A DNA stretch of 59,767 bases, taken from the NCBI RefSeq assembly GCF_041677825.1, contig NZ_JBAYPG010000022.1, positions 1 to 59,767 of the forward strand, read 5' to 3'. The position numbers and the translations under genes are program-made. Positions within the stretch are counted from its first letter, which is position 1, and every line of letters starts with the position of its first letter. Origin of the DNA: Castellaniella sp041677825 (GTDB lineage Bacteria; Pseudomonadota; Gammaproteobacteria; Burkholderiales; Burkholderiaceae_B). The notes beneath the pieces were generated by a model. It was given only the letters and a program-made list of their open reading frames with translations. It made no database searches and was not told the DNA's origin. Below are positions 25,447 through 34,294 of the stretch, in pieces.

Positions 25447-26745
25447 ATGCTGCCCAGCCAACCCTGGTTCGACCTGCGCGATGGCGTGCTGCACGCCGAG
25501 GGTGTGGCGCTGCCCGCGCTCGCGCGCCGCTACGGCACCCCCTTGTATGTGTATTCGCGCGCGGCCCTGCAGGCCGCCTGGCACGCCTACCGTCAGGCCC
25601 TGCATGGGCGCCGTGGCCTGGTCTGCTACGGCGTCAAGGCCAACAGCAACCTCGCCATCCTGCACGAATTCCAGCGCCTGGGGGCCGGTTTCGACATCGT
25701 CTCGGGGGGTGAACTGGCCCGCGTGCTGGCCGCCGGCGCGCGGCCCGAGACCATCGTCTTCTCGGGCGTGGGCAAGCAGGCCTGGGAAATCCGTGCCGCA
25801 CTCGAGGCGGGCATCCTGTGCTTCAACGTCGAATCGGCGGGCGAGCTCGAATGCATCGCCCAGGTGGCGGCCGACTGCGGCCGCCCGGCCCCCGTCTCGG
25901 TGCGCGTCAACCCCGACGTGGATGCCCACACCCACCCGTATATCTCCACCGGCCTGAAAGACAACAAGTTCGGCGTGCCCATCCAGGATGCCCGCGCCCT
26001 GTACCATCGGGCGCGCAGCCTGCCGTCGCTGCGCATCGTGGGGATGGACTGCCACATCGGCTCGCAGATCACCACCATAGCGCCCTGGCTGGATGCCCTC
26101 GACCGGCTGCTCGCCCTGATCGACCAGCTCGCGGCCGATGGCATCCAGCTGCAGCACCTGGACCTGGGCGGCGGCCTGGCCATCCGCTACACCGACGAAA
26201 CCCCGCCCCAGCCGGCAGACCTGCTGGAGCCCGTATTTGCCACCCTGCAGGCGCGTGGCCTGGGCCACCTGAAGGTCGTGCTCGAACCCGGGCGCTCGCT
26301 CGTGGGCAATGCGGGCGTGCTGCTCACCGAAGTCCTCTATCTGAAGCGCGGCGAAACCCGCCAGTTCGCCATCGTCGATGCCGCCATGAACGACCTCATG
26401 CGCCCGGCGCTCTATGAAGCCTGGCATGGCGTGCGCCCCGTCTGCCCGCGCGATGGCGAGCCCACCGAGACCTGGGATGTGGTCGGCCCGATCTGCGAAA
26501 GCGGCGACTGGCTCGCGCGCGGGCGCGCGCTGGCGCTTGCCCCGGGCGACTGGCTGGCGATCGAATCGGCCGGTGCCTATGCATTCTCGATGGCCAGCCA
26601 GTACAACAGCCGCCCGCGGGCGGCCGAGGTGCTGGTGGATGGCGAGCAGGCCTGGCTGGTGCGCCCGCGCGAAAGCGTGCACGAACTGTACGCGCAAGAG
26701 CGCATCCCTGGCCAGCCCGCGCACCCCGGGGTTCGCGGGCCGTAG
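25447..26745 (+). CDS. lysA: Diaminopimelate decarboxylase
   Basis: The product is 432 residues. It is a PLP fold-III enzyme that makes lysine from meso-diaminopimelate. Visible are the PLP lysine in VCYGVKANSN, the HIGSQI motif, the Gly-rich DLGGGLAIRY phosphate loop, EPGRSLVGNAG, and GPICESGD with the catalytic Cys. The ATG at 25447 lies 10 bp after lptM. The last 15 residues are a non-conserved Pro/Gly tail encoded by very GC-rich DNA. Convergent with ccsA. Confidence 0.95.
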   Translation: MLPSQPWFDLRDGVLHAEGVALPALARRYGTPLYVYSRAALQAAWHAYRQALHGRRGLVCYGVKANSNLAILHEFQRLGAGFDIVSGGELARVLAAGARPETIVFSGVGKQAWEIRAALEAGILCFNVESAGELECIAQVAADCGRPAPVSVRVNPDVDAHTHPYISTGLKDNKFGVPIQDARALYHRARSLPSLRIVGMDCHIGSQITTIAPWLDALDRLLALIDQLAADGIQLQHLDLGGGLAIRYTDETPPQPADLLEPVFATLQARGLGHLKVVLEPGRSLVGNAGVLLTEVLYLKRGETRQFAIVDAAMNDLMRPALYEAWHGVRPVCPRDGEPTETWDVVGPICESGDWLARGRALALAPGDWLAIESAGAYAFSMASQYNSRPRAAEVLVDGEQAWLVRPRESVHELYAQERIPGQPAHPGVRGP

Positions 26746-26774
26746 CCCGGGGGCCCGAAGACCCGGCCGCCGGC

Positions 26775-28136
26775 CTAGAGTTCGCCGTACGAGTGCAGCC
26801 CCGACAGGAACATGTTCACCCCCAGGAAGGCGAAGCTGGTCACCAGCAGGCCGGTGAGCGCCCAGTAGGCCGCCATCGCCCCGCGCAGGCCTTTCATGAG
26901 GCGCATGTGCAGCCAGGCGGCATAATTGAGCCAGACGATGAGCGCCCAGGTTTCCTTGGGGTCCCACTGCCAGTACGTGCCCCAGGCATCGGCCGCCCAC
27001 AGGGCCCCCAGGATGGTGGCCACGGTGAAGAAGGCGAAGCCGATGGCGATGGCGCGGTACATGATGTCATCGAGCACCTCGAGCGATGGCAGGCGCTGCG
27101 CGATGGGCCCGCGAAACGCCAGGATGCTGCCCACGATCAGGGCGCCGATGCCGAAGAACAGCATCCACGTGGCCGAGAGCTCGCGCGAGCCGAACATGAA
27201 GGGCTCGGCGCACAGCACGGCACCCAGCAGAAAGAGCGGTATCAGTGGTTTGATGCCGCGGGTCTCGCCATGCGCCTTGACCAGATAGGCAAAACCCACC
27301 ATGGCCGCCAGGCTGAAGGTGCCATAGCCGATGAAGTTGGCCGGCACGTGCAGCTTCATCCACCAGCTCTTCAGGGCGGGCACCAGCGGCTGGATCTGGT
27401 AGGCGTCGCGGGTGAACGAATACCACAGCAGGAACACCACCAGGGCGCTGATCACCAGCAGCGCGAAGCCGCCCAGCGCGCGCGTGGCATAGCGCCGCTC
27501 GTAGTAGAGATAGAACAGCGCCGTGATGAGCGCCAGCAGCACGAATACTTCGTAGAGATTGCTGACCGGCACGTGGCCAATGCCCGGCCCCAGCAGATGG
27601 CCCTCGCGCCAGCGCACCAGCAGGCCGGTGAGCCCGGCGTAGACCGCGCCCCAGGTGAGCACCGTGCCCACCCACGAAAACGTCGGCACGGCAAAACCCA
27701 CCCAGTAGCAGACCGTGGCGAGCACGAACAGCGCGCACATCCACAGCACCGCCGACTGCGACGAAATCAGGTACTTGAGCAGGAACACGCTGTCGACGTG
27801 TGTAAGGTCGCCCTGCAGCAGATTGCCGGTGGGGCTGTACAGCCAGATGGCCAGCAGCGCCGTCAGGCCGCTGGCCAGCATCAGCGTGCGCAGCGGCCGC
27901 CAGAGCCAGCCCATCCAGCTGAACAGGGCCACGCAGCCCAGCAGGATGAGGGTCTCGTAGTAGTCCATGAAATGGCCATAGGCGTCGATCGCATAGCCCG
28001 CACCCGCGGCCAGGAGCACGAAGAAGGCGATATCGGACCAATCGGGGCGGCCCCGCCGGCCGCGCCGATCGCCACTTGCGTTCATGGGCCCGGCCCACAG
28101 GCCGGGCGCTTGGCGGACCATTGAATCAGACGTCAT
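26775..28136 (-). CDS. ccsA: Cytochrome c biogenesis protein CcsA/ResC (system II)
   Basis: The product is 453 residues with about eight to ten helices. The tryptophan-rich heme-handling WWD motif (WGTYWQWDPKETWAL) lies near residue 380, with flanking conserved histidines. With ResB it exports heme and attaches it to apocytochromes c in the periplasm. The ATG at 28136 has GGGAGG upstream and overlaps the resB end by 11 bp, indicating coupling. Downstream partner of cytochrome c4 and resB. Confidence 0.92.
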   Translation of the reverse strand: MTSDSMVRQAPGLWAGPMNASGDRRGRRGRPDWSDIAFFVLLAAGAGYAIDAYGHFMDYYETLILLGCVALFSWMGWLWRPLRTLMLASGLTALLAIWLYSPTGNLLQGDLTHVDSVFLLKYLISSQSAVLWMCALFVLATVCYWVGFAVPTFSWVGTVLTWGAVYAGLTGLLVRWREGHLLGPGIGHVPVSNLYEVFVLLALITALFYLYYERRYATRALGGFALLVISALVVFLLWYSFTRDAYQIQPLVPALKSWWMKLHVPANFIGYGTFSLAAMVGFAYLVKAHGETRGIKPLIPLFLLGAVLCAEPFMFGSRELSATWMLFFGIGALIVGSILAFRGPIAQRLPSLEVLDDIMYRAIAIGFAFFTVATILGALWAADAWGTYWQWDPKETWALIVWLNYAAWLHMRLMKGLRGAMAAYWALTGLLVTSFAFLGVNMFLSGLHSYGEL

Positions 28137-30174
28137 GTTGACCTCCCAGTGTGCGCAAGGCATTGCGCAAGCGCTCGAATTCGTGATTGAAATCCAGTGT
28201 ACGACGTTGTGTGGTCATTGCGGCCAGCCAGCTGCTGCCCGCACCGCTGGGCCGCACCCAGACCCACACCCGCCGCTCGCGGATGTAGAACATGGAGAAC
28301 ACCCCCAGCACCAGGAACAGGCAGCCCAGATAGACGATGGTCTTGCCGGGGCTGCGCGCCACCTGGAAGACGCTGGCCTGGACGTGATCGAACCCCGCGA
28401 GCTGCAGGGCCACCGGGGCAGGATAATCCGGCAGCATCGCCAGCGCCACCACCGCCAGCCCGAGCCACTGCTGCTCGCGCTGCGCGGCGTCGCCCTGCAG
28501 CCCGGCCAGGGCCGGCAAGCCTGCGCGGGCCCGCATGAGGTTGCGCAGTTCGGCCACGCTGAGCTGGACCATGGGCACCGCGAAGTTGAGGATTTTCTCG
28601 CGCTGGTCTTCAGGAGCGGCGGCGATGATGCCATTGAAGCCCTCGCGCTCGAACGTGGTCAGGGCGCCGCGCGCCGCCTGGAACATCAGGTCGCGCTGTT
28701 CGCCTTCGGGCGCATTGTGCTCGGCAAACGCCTGTGCCGCCTGCTCGCGCAGCGCCGGATCGGCCAGCGCCGCGCGCAGCTGCATGAACTCGTGCATCTG
28801 GCCCCGCGCATCGGCCGGAATGCGCAGATAGCGCCAGGGCTGCGCCGGGGTGTCGCGCACCCCCAGCAGGAACAGCGGAAAGCCATCGAGTGCCACCGGC
28901 AGCATGTACTGGTTGAACTCGTGCGCCTGCCCGTCGGCCCCGATCAGGCGGTATTGCACGCTGGGGCCCACGTTGCGCAGATCCTTGTCGCGCGGCCGCG
29001 CCGCACTGCCGGTGACGGCCGCCACGTGCTCGATCACATTGGCCGGCTGCGGCCCCTGGCCATCGCCCAGGTTCTCGACGTTGATCAGGCGCAGGTCGGT
29101 GTAATCGACCATGTCACCACCCAGACCCGCCGGCAGCTGCGACTCGGTGCCCACCGTGCCGGTGAGTGCGACCGGCTCGGAGCCCTGGCCGCGCAGGGGC
29201 CAGCCGCGCAGCTGCAGCGCACTGCCGCCGTCATCGAAGCTCGACTGATACACCGTGAGCCCACGATAATGCAGCGGCTCATTGACCTGGATCGTCTGAT
29301 CGAAGGACTCGCCCGTGACCCGGTCGGTGACCGTGACGTCACTGCGGAAATCGCTGGGCTGGCCGTTTTCGTAGTATTCGATATGAAACTTGTTCAGCCG
29401 CAGGCTGAAGGGCAGCGGCTGCAACAGCACCCCTTGACCCGACGGGATGATGCCCACGCTGCTCTGCTTGCCATCGGGGATCAGCATGTTCGCGCGGAAG
29501 CTGGGGTTGTAGGCCGACAGGCGGCCCGACTCGGGCACCTCGGAAATCAGCATGTTGCCGACCACCGGCTGCTTGTCGAACAGCCAGGTCTGCAGGCGCA
29601 CGGGCAGCTCGCTGTCGAGCAGCCCGCCCACGCAGATCACCACGATCGCCACGTGCGCAAAAATGTAGCCCAGCCGATTGGCGGCACCCTTCTTGGCGGC
29701 CACCATGCGGCTGTCGCCATCGATGCGCACCCGATAGCGGAAACCCTGCGCGCGCAGCAAGGGGCCCAGGGCATCGACGGCCGCATCGGGGGCCAGCGCG
29801 CTGTGCACCTCGACCTTGTGGCGGAACGCCTTCAGGCTGCTGCCGCGCACGTATTCGCGAAACGAGCGCATGTCGCGAATCATCTTGGGCGCATTGCGCA
29901 GCACACACAACGAGGTGGACACCACCAGAAAGGCCATGATCACCAGGAACCACGGGCTGTTGTAGATGTGCCAGATCGAGAACTGGTCGAACAGCGTATA
30001 CCAGAACGGCCCGAACTGGTCGATATAGGTGTTGGGCGCCTGGTTCTGGGGCAGTACCGTACCGATCAGGCTGGCCACGCAGATGAAGACCAGCAGGCTG
30101 ATGGCAAAACGCATCGAACCCAGGAGTTCGATGATGTCCGCGCCACGTGCGCGCCAGGACGAAGATGAGGCCAC
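28126..30174 (-). CDS. resB: Cytochrome c biogenesis protein ResB/Ccs1 (system II)
   Basis: The product is 682 residues from a GTG at 30174. It has the family pattern: IELLGSMRFAISLLVFICVASLIGTVLPQ first helix, two more helices in the first 200 residues, a large periplasmic domain, and a last helix near the C-terminus (IVYLGCLFLVLGVFSMFYI). It forms the heme-delivery/ligation complex with CcsA. The frame is open to an ATG at 30276, but that stretch holds a terminator-like hairpin and a 7-bp tandem repeat and encodes nothing conserved, so I prefer the later start. No good Shine-Dalgarno supports either start. Confidence 0.88.
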   Translation of the reverse strand: MASSSSWRARGADIIELLGSMRFAISLLVFICVASLIGTVLPQNQAPNTYIDQFGPFWYTLFDQFSIWHIYNSPWFLVIMAFLVVSTSLCVLRNAPKMIRDMRSFREYVRGSSLKAFRHKVEVHSALAPDAAVDALGPLLRAQGFRYRVRIDGDSRMVAAKKGAANRLGYIFAHVAIVVICVGGLLDSELPVRLQTWLFDKQPVVGNMLISEVPESGRLSAYNPSFRANMLIPDGKQSSVGIIPSGQGVLLQPLPFSLRLNKFHIEYYENGQPSDFRSDVTVTDRVTGESFDQTIQVNEPLHYRGLTVYQSSFDDGGSALQLRGWPLRGQGSEPVALTGTVGTESQLPAGLGGDMVDYTDLRLINVENLGDGQGPQPANVIEHVAAVTGSAARPRDKDLRNVGPSVQYRLIGADGQAHEFNQYMLPVALDGFPLFLLGVRDTPAQPWRYLRIPADARGQMHEFMQLRAALADPALREQAAQAFAEHNAPEGEQRDLMFQAARGALTTFEREGFNGIIAAAPEDQREKILNFAVPMVQLSVAELRNLMRARAGLPALAGLQGDAAQREQQWLGLAVVALAMLPDYPAPVALQLAGFDHVQASVFQVARSPGKTIVYLGCLFLVLGVFSMFYIRERRVWVWVRPSGAGSSWLAAMTTQRRTLDFNHEFERLRNALRTLGGQHDV

Positions 30175-30189
30175 TGCGGTGAAATCCGT

Positions 30190-30220
30190 AAAAAAGGGGC
30201 CCTGTATGACCAGAACCCCC
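30190..30220 (-). terminator. Candidate Rho-independent terminator behind cytochrome c4
   Basis: On the minus strand GGGG (30219-30216) can pair with CCCC (30199-30196), with an inner CTG/CAG pairing, and six T residues follow (30195-30190). It is about 90 bp after the c4 stop codon and just before the likely resB start. The stem is short, so read-through is possible. Confidence 0.45.
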
Positions 30221-30233
30221 TGTATCCGTATTA

Positions 30234-30254
30234 TTGAACCTTGAACCTTGAACC
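30234..30254. repeat. Three copies of TTGAACC
   Basis: Perfect 7-bp tandem triplication in the cytochrome c4-resB gap (GGTTCAA three times on the minus strand). A short slippage-prone array. If the longer resB frame were translated it would lie inside the coding region. Confidence 0.8.
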
Positions 30255-30311
30255 TTACACCCGAAGCCCGGCCCATGGCAGGATAACCCTGCCCCGAACG
30301 AGGAAACCGCT

Positions 30312-31001
30312 TCAGGGACGCAGGCCGGCGGCGTAATTGGCCACGGCGGCCAGGTCGGACTGGTTCATGCGATCGGCGATGTCGTGCATGATCTCGTTCT
30401 TGCGGTCACCTGTCTGGAACAGCTTGAGCTGCTCGAGGATGTAGTCTGGGTACTGGCCGGCCAGGCGCGGAAATTCGGCCGGGATGCCGGTGCCCGCAGC
30501 GCCATGGCAGGCCGCGCAGGCCGGCACGTGGCGATCGGCAATGCCGGCGCGCCAGATGGTCTGCCCGCGCTCGACCGTGTCTTCGTTGGTGGCCGTGGGG
30601 GCCGTATCCCAGTCGAGTGCCTGGTTGGTGAGATACAGCGCAACATTGCGCATGTCTTCGGGGGTCAGCGCCGGGGCGATGCTGGCCATGACCGAGGGCG
30701 CGCCATCGGGCCCGGTGCGCACGGCGGGCTTGTCGCCCTGCGGGGTGAAATCGTGCAGTTGCTTGACCAGGTATTCGTGCGGCTGGGCCGAGAGATTCGG
30801 ATTCATGGGGATGGTGCTGTTGCCACCCTCGCCATGGCAGGTGATGCAGGCCAGCACCCCGCGCGACATGTCGCCATTGAGATACAGCTGTTCGCCGGCC
30901 GCGGCATCGGGTTTCTGATCCTGGGCGTGAGCCATGCCGGGCAGGACACCGGCCAGGACCAGGCTGCCGGCCATGAACATACTGGAGAGCGCACGCTTCA
31001 T
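30312..31001 (-). CDS. Diheme cytochrome c4
   Basis: The product is 229 residues with a Sec signal peptide ending at AHA-QD (about residue 26). Two heme-binding CXXCH sites (CITCH and CAACH) lie in two similar halves, with distal Met candidates in MNPNLSAQ and further on. It is a periplasmic electron carrier between the bc1 complex and terminal oxidases. It is placed ahead of the heme-ligation genes resB and ccsA and shares a 76-bp divergent region with engB. Confidence 0.92.
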   Translation of the reverse strand: MKRALSSMFMAGSLVLAGVLPGMAHAQDQKPDAAAGEQLYLNGDMSRGVLACITCHGEGGNSTIPMNPNLSAQPHEYLVKQLHDFTPQGDKPAVRTGPDGAPSVMASIAPALTPEDMRNVALYLTNQALDWDTAPTATNEDTVERGQTIWRAGIADRHVPACAACHGAAGTGIPAEFPRLAGQYPDYILEQLKLFQTGDRKNEIMHDIADRMNQSDLAAVANYAAGLRP

Positions 31002-31077
31002 GAGATCCTCGGTGATGATTCGTTCAGCACGAAATTATACAATAGGCAAAAATTCAATCATTTGGGGCTTGTACCGC

Positions 31078-31698
31078 GTGTCCTTGCTACATCGTGCCCG
31101 CTTCGTGGCCTCGGCAGCCCGGCTCGACCAGCTGCCGCCGCCCACCACGGCCGAGATCTGTTTCGTCGGCCGCTCCAATGCGGGCAAATCCTCGGCCATC
31201 AATGCCCTGTGCAACCAGAAGCGCCTGGCGTTTTCCAGTAAAACCCCGGGGCGCACCCGGCTCATCAACCTGTTCGGCCTGCCCGACCCGCTGCAGCCCG
31301 ACGCCTGGCTGGGCTTTCTGGTCGACCTGCCCGGCTACGGTTACGCGGCGGTCGACCAGGCCGCCCGCGAAGCCTGGGCCGAAGTCCTGGGGCGCTATCT
31401 GCACGAACGCCCCAGCCTGGCCGCCGTGGTGCTGATCCTCGACATCCGCCGCGGCGTCACCGACCTCGACCGGCGCCTGGCGCACTGGATCGCGCTGCGC
31501 GGCCTGCCCACCCTGGCCCTGCTCACCAAGGCCGACAAACTGCCCCACGGCCAGCGCCTGCGCGCCGTGGCCCAGGCGCGCCGCGATCTGGCCGATATCG
31601 GCACCCTCACGGCCGTGCCCTTTTCGGCTACCCAGCGGCTCGGCCTCGAAGAGGCCACCGCGTGCATCCTGCACTGGATCGCCCCTCCTTCAGCCTGA
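31078..31698 (+). CDS. engB: Ribosome biogenesis GTP-binding protein YsxC/EngB
   Basis: The product is 206 residues from the GTG at 31078 (VSLLHRARF; relatives begin MSLLHRA). G motifs: G1 GRSNAGKSS, G2 region TPGRTRLINLF, G3 DLPGYGYA, G4 TKADK and a final SAT. It is an essential GTPase for 50S subunit assembly. The open frame extends upstream across the divergent promoter region, but only the GTG start fits the family. Followed by hemB after 41 bp. Confidence 0.93.
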   Translation: MSLLHRARFVASAARLDQLPPPTTAEICFVGRSNAGKSSAINALCNQKRLAFSSKTPGRTRLINLFGLPDPLQPDAWLGFLVDLPGYGYAAVDQAAREAWAEVLGRYLHERPSLAAVVLILDIRRGVTDLDRRLAHWIALRGLPTLALLTKADKLPHGQRLRAVAQARRDLADIGTLTAVPFSATQRLGLEEATACILHWIAPPSA

Positions 31699-31703
31699 AC
31701 CCG

Positions 31704-31723
31704 CCCCGGCCTGCATGCCGGGG
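31704..31723 (+). terminator. Hairpin between engB and hemB
   Basis: The 7-bp stem CCCCGGC / GCCGGGG has a 6-nt loop and is followed only by ttct. It is weak as an intrinsic terminator. It lies 5 bp after the engB stop and 16 bp before the hemB start, near the hemB ribosome-binding site, so it could reduce read-through or hemB translation. Confidence 0.4.
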
Positions 31724-31739
31724 TTCTCCGGAGCCTTTC

Positions 31740-32765
31740 ATGACCCGTTTCCTGCCCCACGCCGAATTTCCCACCGTGCGCCTGCGCCGCAACCGGCGCG
31801 ATGAGTTCTCGCGCCGCCTGGTGCGCGAGCACCGCCTGAGCACCGACAACCTCATCTACCCCGTGTTCGTGCGCGAAGGCAGCGGCGTGCGCGAGCCCGT
31901 GGCCTCGATGCCCGATGTCCTGCGCCACTCGCCCGACACCTTGCTGGCCGTGGCCGAGCACAGCCTGCAACTGGGCATCCCGGTCATCGCGCTGTTTCCG
32001 CACATGGACCCGGCCACCAAGACGCCCGACGGCATCGAAGCCACCCGCCCCGATGGCCTCATCCCGCGCACCGTGCGCCTGCTCAAGCAGCACTTCCCCG
32101 AACTGGGCATACTCACCGACGTGGCCCTGGACCCCTACACCAGCCACGGCCAGGACGGCCTGGTCGATGACCAGGGCCAGTTGCAGAACGATGCCACCGT
32201 AGCCCTGCTGGTGCGCCAGGCCCTGGCCCACGCCGAGGCGGGCGTGGATTTCATCGCACCCAGCGACATGATGGATGGCCGCGTCGGCGCCATCCGCAGT
32301 GCGCTCGACGCCAACGGCCATATCCACGCACGCATCATGGCCTACTCGGCCAAGTACGCCAGCGCATTCTACGGGCCATTCCGCGATGCCGTGGGCTCGG
32401 CGGCCAACCTGGGGCAGTCGAACAAATCCACGTACCAGATGGACCCGGCCAACCGCCTCGAAGCGATACGCGAGGTGGCCGCCGATCTGCGCGAAGGCGC
32501 CGACATGGTGATGGTCAAGCCCGGCATGCCGTATCTGGACATCGTGCGCGAGGTCAAGGACGCCTTCGGAGTGCCGACCTACGTCTACCAGGTGAGTGGC
32601 GAATACGCCATGCTCAAGGCCGCCGCAGCCAACGGCTGGCTGGACCACGACAAGGTGATGATGGAGTCGCTCATCGCCTTCCGGCGCGCCGGGGCCGACG
32701 GGATACTGACGTATTTCGCACCGGCGGCGGCCGAGATCCTGCGGGGCGGTCATTCAGATTCATGA
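31740..32765 (+). CDS. hemB: Delta-aminolevulinic acid dehydratase (porphobilinogen synthase)
   Basis: The product is 341 residues (E. coli 324). It condenses two ALA molecules to porphobilinogen in heme synthesis. Visible are the APSDMMDGRVGAIR segment, the first active-site lysine in YSAKYASAFYGPFRDA, and the Schiff-base lysine in MVMVKPGMPYLDI. The ATG at 31740 has GGAG eight bases upstream. Convergent with the NIF3-family gene, with 6 bp between stop codons. Confidence 0.96.
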   Translation: MTRFLPHAEFPTVRLRRNRRDEFSRRLVREHRLSTDNLIYPVFVREGSGVREPVASMPDVLRHSPDTLLAVAEHSLQLGIPVIALFPHMDPATKTPDGIEATRPDGLIPRTVRLLKQHFPELGILTDVALDPYTSHGQDGLVDDQGQLQNDATVALLVRQALAHAEAGVDFIAPSDMMDGRVGAIRSALDANGHIHARIMAYSAKYASAFYGPFRDAVGSAANLGQSNKSTYQMDPANRLEAIREVAADLREGADMVMVKPGMPYLDIVREVKDAFGVPTYVYQVSGEYAMLKAAAANGWLDHDKVMMESLIAFRRAGADGILTYFAPAAAEILRGGHSDS

Positions 32766-32771
32766 GCCCGC

Positions 32772-33548
32772 TCAGGCCGGGTTGTCAATGTCGATGAACG
32801 TGCAGCGCACCCCGAATGTGGTCTCGATGGCCGCCCCCAGCGCCTGGACCCCGTAGCGCTCGGTGGCATGATGCCCGGCGGCCAGATAGGCGCAGCCCGT
32901 TTCACGCGCCCAGTGCACGGTGGGCTCGGAGATCTCGCCACTGAGATAGCAGTCGGCGCCCGCGGCCACGGCGTGTTCGATCATGCCCTGCGCCGCCCCG
33001 GTGCACCAGGCGAGCCGGCCCACGGGCCGGTCGGGCTCGCCCACCAGCAGCGGCTCACGCCCCAGGCGCCCGGCCACCTGCGCGGCCAGTTTGGCCACCG
33101 TGCAGGGCTGCGCCGGCCGCCCCAGCCAGACCAGGCCTTCGGGCCCGCAACGCAGCGGCAGGCCTGCGGCATCAAGATCGGGCTGCCAGCCCAGGATACG
33201 CGCCAGCTGCGCATTGTTGCCCCATTCGGGGTGCGCATCCAGTGGCAGATGGTAGGCAAACAGGTTCAGCCCCGCCCCCAGCACGGCGGCCAGGCGCCGG
33301 TACTTGGGCCCGCGTATGGTGGGGTCTTCGTTCTTCCAGAACCAGCCATGGTGCACCAGCAGCGCGTCGGCCCCCTGACCGATGGCGGCCTCGATCAGGG
33401 CCTGCGAGGCCGTGACCCCGGTGACGACATGGCGGATGAGATCACGCCCCTGGACCTGCAGGCCATTGGGGCAGTAGTCACGAAAGCCATCCGGCTTCAG
33501 CTGCGCGCTGAGCCAGGCTTCGAGGGCAACCCGGGTGATTTCAGCCAT
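32772..33548 (-). CDS. NIF3-like dinuclear metal-centre hexameric protein
   Basis: The product is 258 residues (YbgI/NIF3 type). Family motifs: YCPNGLQVQG near the N-terminus, ADALLVHHGWFWKNE with the metal-binding His pair, and the C-terminal AGHHATERYGV with further ligands. The family is linked to GTP cyclohydrolase-like metal sites but has no settled function. The ATG at 33548 gives the standard MAEITR start; the longer open frame is GC-rich filler. Confidence 0.9.
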   Translation of the reverse strand: MAEITRVALEAWLSAQLKPDGFRDYCPNGLQVQGRDLIRHVVTGVTASQALIEAAIGQGADALLVHHGWFWKNEDPTIRGPKYRRLAAVLGAGLNLFAYHLPLDAHPEWGNNAQLARILGWQPDLDAAGLPLRCGPEGLVWLGRPAQPCTVAKLAAQVAGRLGREPLLVGEPDRPVGRLAWCTGAAQGMIEHAVAAGADCYLSGEISEPTVHWARETGCAYLAAGHHATERYGVQALGAAIETTFGVRCTFIDIDNPA

Positions 33549-33677
33549 GGCGTACCCGATCGCTGGTACCGCAGGCCCGCACAGGCTCGCCCGTTGCACC
33601 CTGCCAGCCCGATGCCCCCTGCCGGCACGGTACGCCAACCGGGCCTGCGAAGCCCGCCGCTGGCATGAGCCGCGCCG

Positions 33678-34142
33678 TCATTTCTTGAGCGAGTCGCGGA
33701 TTTCGCGCAGCAGCAGGACGTCTTCAGGGGTGGCCGGCGGTGCCGGTGGCGCGGCCTGTGCCTCGGCTTCGGCCTCGAAGCGGCGCCGGGCGGTGTTGAC
33801 CATCTTCACCATGATGAAGACCACCAGCGCCAGCAGGAGGAAGTTCACGAACACGGTGAGAAAATGGCCCCAGGCGAACACCACGGCCCCGGCCTTGGTG
33901 AGTTCATCGTAGGTTTGCGCGCCGACATAATCTTGTGGGGCGCGCAGCACCCAGTAGAGATTGTCGAAATTGACATCACCCCCGAGGATGAAGTTGATGA
34001 TCGGCATGAAGAGGTCGTTGACAACCGAATCGATGATCGTGCCGAAGGCGCCGCCGATGATGACGCCGATGGCCAGATCCATCATGTTGCCCTTGATGGC
34101 AAATTCGCGAAACTCGCTGATGAAACCGCGTCCGGTGCTCAT
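33678..34142 (-). CDS. mscL: Large-conductance mechanosensitive channel
   Basis: The product is 154 residues (E. coli 136). TM1 carries the pore-lining GVIIGGAFGTIIDSVVNDLFMP stretch (residues 26-47), TM2 is near 91-112 (FLTVFVNFLLLALVVFIMVK), and a cytoplasmic helix at the C-terminus ends in LREIRDSLKK. It opens under membrane tension to release solutes during osmotic downshock. An Ala/Pro/Glu-rich linker before the C-terminal helix accounts for the extra length. Divergent from petABC. Confidence 0.96.
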   Translation of the reverse strand: MSTGRGFISEFREFAIKGNMMDLAIGVIIGGAFGTIIDSVVNDLFMPIINFILGGDVNFDNLYWVLRAPQDYVGAQTYDELTKAGAVVFAWGHFLTVFVNFLLLALVVFIMVKMVNTARRRFEAEAEAQAAPPAPPATPEDVLLLREIRDSLKK

Positions 34143-34182
34143 TGATCTGTTTTCCTTGTCTGTACCCTGGCGGGCGTAACGC

Positions 34183-34188
34183 TATAAT
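34183..34188 (+). promoter_or_regulatory. -10 box of the petABC promoter
   Basis: A perfect TATAAT lies 107 bp before petA in the mscL-petA divergent gap. The matching -35 is poor (CTGTAC at 17 bp spacing). The expected start is near 34195, giving a leader of about 100 nt. Confidence 0.55.
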
Positions 34189-34294
34189 ACGCGGTTGAAA
34201 GCCCTCATGGGCGGGCAGCGCAATTACGCCGCCGGCAAACAACCGATACACCTTGACACGTTTCGCCCTCGTGGCGATCAACCGGGATAACCAC

